A stretch of DNA of 39,589 bases from an uncultured Eubacterium sp. GTDB lineage: Bacteria; Bacillota; Clostridia; Lachnospirales; Lachnospiraceae. The notes below the pieces were generated by a model. That model saw nothing but the letters and a program-made list of their open reading frames with translations. It ran no database searches and was not told the origin of the DNA. The stretch is taken from assembly GCA_905235555.1 (NCBI GenBank), contig CAJOMD010000006.1:1-39589 (forward strand). Reading direction: 5' to 3'. The position numbers and the translations under genes were made by a program. Shown here one piece after another: positions 33,958-39,589 of the stretch (positions within the stretch are counted from its first letter, which is position 1; each line of letters begins with the position of its first letter).

Positions 33958-35315
33958 TATTTCTTCTCCCCCTTTCTGCGCTCTGCCATCACCTTTTGTT
34001 TCATAGTCTTAATAGACTGAGTCAAATTTCGTTTAGCAGGACAAATGTAATTACATGTACCACATTCGATACATTCCATTCCATAACACTTAACAAATTC
34101 ATCCATATTATCTGCTTCAGCTAATTTTGCTAAATTTGCACACACTAATTTCTGTGGGCAAACTCTTACACACATTCCGCAGTTCATACAGTTAGTCTTT
34201 GGCGCTTTGTCGTAATCATCTTCCATAAAACCTAAGAGCGATGAAGAACCTTTTGTGATTGGAACATTAAGATTGTACATAGCCTGTCCCATCATAGGAC
34301 CACCAGCTATCACTTTCTTGGCATCTTCACATATACCGTTCATCTCATCCACTACTTCTAGGTAGCTCATACCAATAGAAACTTCCAAGTTACATGGTTG
34401 ATAAAAAGCATCACCCGAAACTGTCATAATTCTACTAGTAAGTGGCTTATGGAATTTAACTGCTTGATAAATGTTATATACAGTATCCACATTATCAACG
34501 ATACATCCAACATCTGCTGGAAGCATAGATGAGTTCATCTTGCGCTTATTTATTGCATAAATAACATGGCGCTCAGAACCTTGTGGATACTTTGTCTTCA
34601 TAGGAACTACTTCTATTAATTCTTCTGAAGCAGTTAATTTTTCAAACAAGTCTATACAATCTTTTTTGTTATCCTCTATTGCAATATATCCCTTAGCATT
34701 AGGGAATAATGCAAGTAAAATTTTAAGACCCTCTATTAACTCTTCGGGGTTTTCAATCATTCTTCTATAGTCTGCTGTAATATATGGCTCACACTCACAC
34801 GCATTAATGATAACGTGATCTATAGCATCGTCATCCTTTGGTGTAATTTTAACGTGTGTAGGAAAACAAGCTCCTCCCATACCCACTACACCACAATCTT
34901 TTACAGCTTCTCGTATATACTCTTTACTCCAAGGTGCTGGTTCTGCCTTATATTCAAATCTGTCTTGTTTTTTGTCATTCTCAATAACAATGCAAAGACC
35001 TTTCTTGCCACCTACTAGTTCTCTGTTCTCAATAGCTTTGACAGTTCCAGAAACACTAGAATGAACGTTAGCAGAAATAAAGCTGCTAGCCTCTGCAATA
35101 AGCTGTCCATTAAGAATATGTTCGCCCACTTCCACTACAGGTTTAGCAGGCGCACCTATATGCATAGAGCAAGGTATCACTACTTGGTCTTTTGGAAATA
35201 CTTTTCTGACAGGAAGATCTTTAGACATGTCTTTGCCTTCCACCGGATGCACTCCGCCAGAGAAAGTTTTTATAAAACCTATTTTATTTTTTAAACTAAG
35301 CGTCTTATTAAACAT
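33957..35315 (-). CDS. rnfC: Rnf complex subunit RnfC (NADH/FMN and iron-sulfur)
   Basis: A 452-residue subunit. The glycine-rich VGMGGACFPTHVK with NACECEPYITADYR resembles the NuoF-type FMN/NADH site. An SLBB-like region follows, then two C-terminal 4Fe-4S motifs (CMNCGMCVRVCPQKL and CIECGTCNYICPAKR). It passes electrons between NAD and the membrane part of Rnf. It is the first rnf gene, 2 bases after the Ldh2-type gene; GAGG precedes its start. Confidence 0.96.
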   Translation of the reverse strand: MFNKTLSLKNKIGFIKTFSGGVHPVEGKDMSKDLPVRKVFPKDQVVIPCSMHIGAPAKPVVEVGEHILNGQLIAEASSFISANVHSSVSGTVKAIENRELVGGKKGLCIVIENDKKQDRFEYKAEPAPWSKEYIREAVKDCGVVGMGGACFPTHVKITPKDDDAIDHVIINACECEPYITADYRRMIENPEELIEGLKILLALFPNAKGYIAIEDNKKDCIDLFEKLTASEELIEVVPMKTKYPQGSERHVIYAINKRKMNSSMLPADVGCIVDNVDTVYNIYQAVKFHKPLTSRIMTVSGDAFYQPCNLEVSIGMSYLEVVDEMNGICEDAKKVIAGGPMMGQAMYNLNVPITKGSSSLLGFMEDDYDKAPKTNCMNCGMCVRVCPQKLVCANLAKLAEADNMDEFVKCYGMECIECGTCNYICPAKRNLTQSIKTMKQKVMAERRKGEKK

Positions 35316-35317
35316 TA

Positions 35318-36433
35318 TTAATCCTCAAATGGGAAGTGATATTTATCAAGTCCCAAAGTATCTCTTAATTCAATCAATTCTTTTTGGATAGATTCGCCCA
35401 CTGGCACACCTTTGTCTTTTCTTTCCATCCAAGCATCGTGCTCTTTCTCGCCAGCTGTATAAATTCTATCCTGACCTGGTGCTTTTTCTGATGCTCTTAA
35501 GCCTCTTAAAATGTCACCTGAAGTTTTCTTAAAAGTATCAAGTCCCATAAAGAATTCAGGGTTGATAACAAAGAAGAAATGTCCAAGTTTGTACATCTTA
35601 GGATTTCCATCTTCATCCACACCGTTAAGATCTCTCATAAATGGTCCACCCGTCAAAGCACTTGAAAGAATTTCTACTATTGTAGTGAATCCATATCCTT
35701 TGTAGCCGGCGGTCTCTTCCCCTAAACCACCAAGTGGCAACAATGCTGCATCACCTGCACGCATATCTTTTAGGATTTGGCCAGAGTCTGTCATAGTCTC
35801 ACCATCTTTATTTACAACACAACCTGCTGGTGTATCTTTTCCGCTTCTCTCATAAAATTCAATCTTACCGTTTTGAACAATGCATGTGGCACAGTCAAAA
35901 TTAAATGGGAAATCCTCATCTGTAGGCATTGTGAATGTCATAGGGTTAGTTCCCATCATAGGTTCTACACCAAAGGTAGGTGCAACTGATGGTCTAGCAT
36001 TAGTTCCTGAAATACCAATCAAGCCCTCTTTCTCTGCCATAGTTGTCCAATATCCAGCTATACCATAATGAGTGGAATTAAAAATAGTTCCACCAGCCAT
36101 TCCATATGTCTTAGCTTTTTCAATAAGCATCTCCATCATCTTGTGGCTAGCTACCATACCCATTCCATCATGAGCATCCATTACTACTGTGGTAGGTGTC
36201 TCTTTCACTATCTCTATTTCTGTCTTTGGAAGCAAAGTTCCATTTTTGATTCTATCTAAATAAATTGGTTTGAAACGGTTACATCCGTGGCTCTCAATTC
36301 CACGTCTATCACTCTCAAGTAAAACGTCCGCACAAATAGTGGCATCCTCTCTAGGAACGCCATATTTTTCAAAAACGTCTATCATAAAATCGTTCATCAA
36401 ATCCCAATCTACATATGGTCTTGTTTCTGCCAT
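35318..36433 (-). CDS. Ldh2/malate-type NAD(P)-dependent oxidoreductase
   Basis: A 371-residue member of the malate/L-lactate/ureidoglycolate dehydrogenase family, whose fold differs from classical MDH/LDH. Conserved marks are RGIESHGCNRF, FNSTHYGIAGYW, GTNARPSVAPTFG and GMGTNPMTF-like MMGTNPMTFTMPT. The substrate, a 2-hydroxy or 2-oxo acid, cannot be fixed by sequence. It leads the rnf operon with a 2-base gap to rnfC, suggesting its NADH or NAD demand is tied to Rnf. GGAG precedes the start, and an extended -10 promoter lies 35 bases upstream. Confidence 0.88.
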   Translation of the reverse strand: MAETRPYVDWDLMNDFMIDVFEKYGVPREDATICADVLLESDRRGIESHGCNRFKPIYLDRIKNGTLLPKTEIEIVKETPTTVVMDAHDGMGMVASHKMMEMLIEKAKTYGMAGGTIFNSTHYGIAGYWTTMAEKEGLIGISGTNARPSVAPTFGVEPMMGTNPMTFTMPTDEDFPFNFDCATCIVQNGKIEFYERSGKDTPAGCVVNKDGETMTDSGQILKDMRAGDAALLPLGGLGEETAGYKGYGFTTIVEILSSALTGGPFMRDLNGVDEDGNPKMYKLGHFFFVINPEFFMGLDTFKKTSGDILRGLRASEKAPGQDRIYTAGEKEHDAWMERKDKGVPVGESIQKELIELRDTLGLDKYHFPFED

Positions 36434-36467
36434 TTATTTCAATCTCCTTCTTGCACAATCTTTTAAT

Positions 36468-36476
36468 ATTATAGCA
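36468..36476 (-). promoter_or_regulatory. Extended -10 promoter of the ldh2-rnf operon
   Basis: On the minus strand TGCTATAAT; no convincing -35. It lies back to back with the promoter of the rightward exonuclease gene. Confidence 0.65.
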
Positions 36477-36505
36477 CTAATTACTACTAATTTGGGTTTT
36501 AATTA

Positions 36506-36514
36506 TGTTATAAT
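36506..36514 (+). promoter_or_regulatory. Extended -10 promoter of a probably leaderless gene
   Basis: TGTTATAAT ends 7 bases before ATG 36522. With usual spacing, transcription would begin at or 1 base from the start codon. Confidence 0.65.
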
Positions 36515-36521
36515 TTTTCTT

Positions 36522-37607
36522 ATGTTAGTGATAAAAGATGAGGCAAAAATCACTATCGATTATCCGATAGAAAACTTTGCTAAAAAAGATAAAATCTTAT
36601 ATTTTGACATAGAGACTACTGGGCTTTCTAGGAAGTATTGCTCTATTTATTTGATTGGAGCAATGTACTTTGACGAAGGAAAATGGATGTATGCTCAGTG
36701 GTTTGCTGACAACTACAATGATGAGGCCAATATCATTATGGCTTTCCAGAAGTTTATTAAGGATTATGATTGTTTGATTCACTTTAATGGAAACAGTTTT
36801 GATATTCCTTTTGTTAATGACAGGGCTGAAAAATATAATATTGATTTAAATTTAGATAGACTTAAAAGCGTTGATATTTATAAAGATATTTCATCGCTTA
36901 AAAATATTTTAAGTCTTCCAAATATGAAGCAAAAAACTCTAGAGGAAGCTGTAGGCATTAAGCGAACAGATCCATTCTCTGGCGGAGAGTTGGTTGAGGT
37001 TTATAAAGAGTACGTTCGAACTAAAGATCAAAAACTAATCTATCCACTTCTTCTTCACAACCGAGAAGATGTTTTGTATATGGGAAAGATAACGGAGCTA
37101 CTAAATCTTTGCGATTTCTTTAATGGAAATTTTGAGATTTCTGATTGGAGCATTTCTGATTACAAAGATATGAACGGAAATGATAAGAAGGAATTAGTTG
37201 TTAATATTGATTCTGATAGACCTATTTCTGCTGTCGATATTTCACAGGCAAGAGATTCGTATTCTCTTTTAATTAGAGGCAATAAATGTCAATTGAAAAT
37301 AAAAGTATTGGAAGATACTTTAAAATTATTCTTTGATAATTATAAAGATTATTATTATCTTCCTACGGAAGACAAAGCAATCCATAAATCTGTGTCGCAA
37401 TTCGTAGATAGGAACTACCGTGAACAAGCTAAAGCATCTAACTGCTATGAAAATATCCGTGATTATTTTGTTATTTGTCCAGGTAATATAAATATAAAAT
37501 ATAAGTTTAAAAAGGGCTATAAATCTTTTATGGAATTTATTAGAGTTTCAGATTTAAACGATCAAAATATAAATGAATATATTAACAAATTTTTAAATAA
37601 TATTTAA
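36522..37607 (+). CDS. YprB-like ribonuclease H-fold 3'-5' exonuclease domain protein
   Basis: I place the start at ATG 36522 (361 residues). The frame is open upstream to 36270 but that part is antisense to the dehydrogenase. The exonuclease domain shows YFDIETTGLSRKY (Asp29, Glu31), HFNGNSFDIPFVN and HNREDVLYMGKI, the acidic set of the DEDD superfamily (the YprB/ribonuclease_H_2 group). The C-terminal 140 or so residues are unassigned and slightly basic. No Shine-Dalgarno exists before the start, and the -10 element is too close for a leader. The substrate, DNA or RNA, is unknown. It ends at a strong hairpin. Confidence 0.82.
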   Translation: MLVIKDEAKITIDYPIENFAKKDKILYFDIETTGLSRKYCSIYLIGAMYFDEGKWMYAQWFADNYNDEANIIMAFQKFIKDYDCLIHFNGNSFDIPFVNDRAEKYNIDLNLDRLKSVDIYKDISSLKNILSLPNMKQKTLEEAVGIKRTDPFSGGELVEVYKEYVRTKDQKLIYPLLLHNREDVLYMGKITELLNLCDFFNGNFEISDWSISDYKDMNGNDKKELVVNIDSDRPISAVDISQARDSYSLLIRGNKCQLKIKVLEDTLKLFFDNYKDYYYLPTEDKAIHKSVSQFVDRNYREQAKASNCYENIRDYFVICPGNINIKYKFKKGYKSFMEFIRVSDLNDQNINEYINKFLNNI

Positions 37608-37642
37608 AACAAAAGCGAGGCTAAATGCCTCGCTTTCGTTTT
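37606..37642. terminator. Bidirectional terminator
   Basis: Stem of 10 bp (AAAGCGAGGC with GCCTCGCTTT), a mismatch, then five more pairs ending in TTTT. It serves the exonuclease gene and, on the minus strand, the lipoprotein gene. Confidence 0.88.
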
Positions 37643-39095
37643 ATCCTAATTTTTTTATAGCCTTTTCTATCTTCTTTTCTTTTACTGAGCCTGAATGTTT
37701 ATTTGGTATAGAACCTGAATATGAAAACTTTTTTTCTGGTTTAGCAGTTCCAATTTTTATAGGTTTATAAGTAACTTTTTTCTTGATGTCAGATACTTGA
37801 ATGTAATATGTCTCTGTATAAGCCTTCGTACCTTTGTCGTATTTTCCATAATATTTATAAACCGGATATACATATACAAAATATCTGTAATCACCTGCTC
37901 TTTCAGGTGTTTTTATTGTATTTCCTAAATCCTTCTTTGTTTGAATTGTTCCATTGTCATAAAATTTCTTCTTTGTACTATAATTAGCCACATACGGAGA
38001 AATCTTATAAACTACAGCCTTATCTTTAAGTTTAGGTTTACCTTTCTTTACTTTAAACTTTTTAGCCCTTTTATAATTGCCTTTCAAGTCTAACGAAATA
38101 AACTGATATACAATGGCTTCTCTTGAACCTTCAATAAGATGTGAATTTAGATTCACAAGTTCATCTATTTTGATATATTTATTGTCAGATATTTTTTGTT
38201 TTGGTTCATTTACCACAATATCGTTTCGAACGTTGCTTATTGCAAATATATAATCAGCACCATGGCCATTTATATCATACTTTTCAAATGTTGGTGCGAT
38301 TGTTAATTTTGATAATATAGGTAATTTTTTAAGACGCTTTATATCATCAACAGAATATACACCGTGGTTGAATATAAAGTTATCTCTATATGGCTCTATT
38401 GGCTTTATTGTCTCCCCATTTTTATTGGTAGCAGGCATTGTGGAACGTGGTGTCGTAAACTGTGAATTTATAATAGTATCAGAACTTAATCTATTATCAT
38501 ATTCTTCCACCACCGCGTCTATTCCTAATTCTTCTAACCCTGAAAAAACTTCTATCCCATCATATACTGTATTTTTTAGCCAAAGCTTTTTAACATTACC
38601 CAGTTTTTGTTTTGTTACTGAATCATATCCCTTAAATGGTTCACAAGTTTCTGTATAAAGAGTATCTACTTTTGGTAAAATGTTAGTCCAACTATGGTCT
38701 GTATATTCATAATACGATTTAGCCAAACCCAACGCCTTAATAGATTTACATCGAAGATTACCAATATGTTTTAAAATATCAGTTTTATCATCAACACTAG
38801 AGCCATAATAACCATTAAAATATATTATTCCAATATCTTTACCTTTGATGTCTTTGTTCAATACTTTAAATACTTTGTCTGGGTCACCATATGATTTAAT
38901 GGTTATATTTAACTGATCCAGTCTTTCAACATAATAGACATCTACTATCTTGTCTTTTTTTGCTAGTTTAGTTAAGTCATCATATGCCCACTTCAGCGGA
39001 GTACCTTCCCTCACACTCTTACCACACCCTGCAAGTGCAATTAGACATAGAAAAAGCATGCTGACTAATAAAACTATGCTTTCTTTCTTTTTCAT
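37641..39095 (-). CDS. Lipoprotein of unknown function with leucine-rich-like segments
   Basis: A 484-residue protein with a lipoprotein signal (lipobox LAGC, Cys24), so it is probably on the outer face of the membrane. The middle region has irregular leucine-rich-like segments (KSIKALGLAKSYYEYTD, GNVKKLWLKN, FSGLEELGIDA, IKRLKKLPILSKLTI), and the C-terminal 150 residues look like a beta-sandwich with a lysine- and tyrosine-rich end (DYRYFVYVYPVYKYYGKYDKG). GAGG precedes the start. I do not recognise a family. It lies 62 bases after murF. Confidence 0.72.
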   Translation of the reverse strand: MKKKESIVLLVSMLFLCLIALAGCGKSVREGTPLKWAYDDLTKLAKKDKIVDVYYVERLDQLNITIKSYGDPDKVFKVLNKDIKGKDIGIIYFNGYYGSSVDDKTDILKHIGNLRCKSIKALGLAKSYYEYTDHSWTNILPKVDTLYTETCEPFKGYDSVTKQKLGNVKKLWLKNTVYDGIEVFSGLEELGIDAVVEEYDNRLSSDTIINSQFTTPRSTMPATNKNGETIKPIEPYRDNFIFNHGVYSVDDIKRLKKLPILSKLTIAPTFEKYDINGHGADYIFAISNVRNDIVVNEPKQKISDNKYIKIDELVNLNSHLIEGSREAIVYQFISLDLKGNYKRAKKFKVKKGKPKLKDKAVVYKISPYVANYSTKKKFYDNGTIQTKKDLGNTIKTPERAGDYRYFVYVYPVYKYYGKYDKGTKAYTETYYIQVSDIKKKVTYKPIKIGTAKPEKKFSYSGSIPNKHSGSVKEKKIEKAIKKLG

Positions 39096-39157
39096 TTCCT
39101 CACCTCACACACTTTCTATTATTGGAAATATTTACACTACTCATCCTCCATTAAATT

Positions 39158-39589
39158 TTATTCTGATAGTTTTTCTACTATCTCTTTAAACTTCATTCCG
39201 TTTGAAGCCTTAACCAAAACTGTATCACCTTCTGTTAAGATTTCATATGGATTAAATTCATCTTTAGTCTCAAAGTATTTAACTTCAGCATTTGTAACTG
39301 CATCAGCAATATTCTTTGAAAGTTTCCCAATACAAATAACCAAATCAATATCTTTAGAATTTATAAATTCACCCACTTCTCTGTGAAGTGCTGCCTCATC
39401 TTTTCCTAATTCAAACATATCACCAAGTATTGCTACTTTACGTCCGTCTGAATTATTTAAAACATCAATAGATGCTTTCATACTCATGGGATTCGCATTA
39501 TAACAATCATCTATGATGGTAATTCCATTGTTCTCAAAGATATTATTTCTTCCGCCAATAGCTTTAAGGTTTCTGATTCCTTGATCTAT
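39158..39589 (-). CDS. murF: UDP-N-acetylmuramoyl-tripeptide--D-alanyl-D-alanine ligase, C-terminal part
   Basis: Only the last 143 codons lie in the window; the gene runs off the right edge. The segment begins IDQGIRNLKAIGGRNN and has the MurF signature IDDCYNANPMSM, then VAILGDMFELGKDE, which aligns with the C-terminal domain. MurF adds D-Ala-D-Ala to the UDP-MurNAc-tripeptide in the cytoplasm. The product of this step is the same dipeptide that the VanX-like protein in this window would cleave. Confidence 0.93.
   Translation of the reverse strand: MDQGIRNLKAIGGRNNIFENNGITIIDDCYNANPMSMKASIDVLNNSDGRKVAILGDMFELGKDEAALHREVGEFINSKDIDLVICIGKLSKNIADAVTNAEVKYFETKDEFNPYEILTEGDTVLVKASNGMKFKEIVEKLSE

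Noticed and set aside
36270-36521. Upstream extension of the YprB-like open frame
   Set aside because: It is antisense to the start of the dehydrogenase gene, has no ribosome-binding site and lies before the promoter.
39100-39144. Possible 14-codon leader peptide before the lipoprotein gene
   Set aside because: The GGAGG directly touches its ATG, which leaves no spacing for initiation.

Overview
This window looks like a chromosomal segment of a low-GC, Gram-positive anaerobe, most likely a Lachnospiraceae-type member of the Clostridia. The evidence is the AT-rich coding sequence, an Rnf complex in the order rnfCDGEAB, an iron-sulfur formate dehydrogenase, RecU, QueH, a RodA/PBP pair, several lipoproteins and secreted proteins with lysine-rich C-terminal domains. 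No insertion sequence, prophage, CRISPR array, rRNA operon or other mobile block is visible. Apart from one tRNA, no stretch longer than about 160 bases lacks an assigned function.

Layout, left to right. (1) Positions 1-16658 form one long leftward train with gaps of 85 bases or less. In transcription order it holds a copper-type P-ATPase, DNA polymerase I, dephospho-CoA kinase, two ABC exporter half-transporters, a secreted metallophosphoesterase, a VanX-like lipoprotein, a pseudouridine synthase, RecU, a NuoF-tail/GltD-like flavoprotein and a formate dehydrogenase running off the left edge. (2) Positions 16660-16970 hold divergent promoters, a tRNA-Leu(CAA) and terminators. (3) Positions 16973-24772, leftward, encode a zinc-ribbon membrane protein, QueH, a Nudix hydrolase, a class B PBP, a FtsW/RodA protein and a U32 protein. 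(4) Positions 24856-29020, leftward, encode a NusG-domain-II membrane protein, a Gx transporter, RuvA, RuvB, a secreted protein and ZapA. (5) ApbE (29158-30216) is transcribed rightward. (6) Positions 30258-36433, leftward, hold an Ldh2-type dehydrogenase followed by rnfCDGEAB. (7) A rightward YprB-like exonuclease at 36522-37607 appears leaderless. (8) A leftward lipoprotein and the C-terminal part of MurF end the window.

The strongest functional theme is redox. Rnf couples ferredoxin and NAD to an ion gradient; ApbE attaches FMN to RnfG and RnfD; the NusG-II/Gx pair beside ApbE recalls flavin-based extracytoplasmic electron-transfer loci; and the flavoprotein/FDH pair links pyridine nucleotides to formate/CO2. 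Cell-wall functions (PBP, RodA, MurF, VanX-like dipeptidase) and DNA repair (RecU, RuvAB, PolA) are the other themes.

Three observations stand out. A triple 26-bp tandem repeat before recU looks like a conserved segment of 16S rRNA and supplies recU's ribosome-binding site. The copper ATPase lacks its entire nucleotide-binding domain through an apparent in-frame deletion. The formate dehydrogenase gene carries a frameshift near position 598. The last two could be real decay or assembly error.
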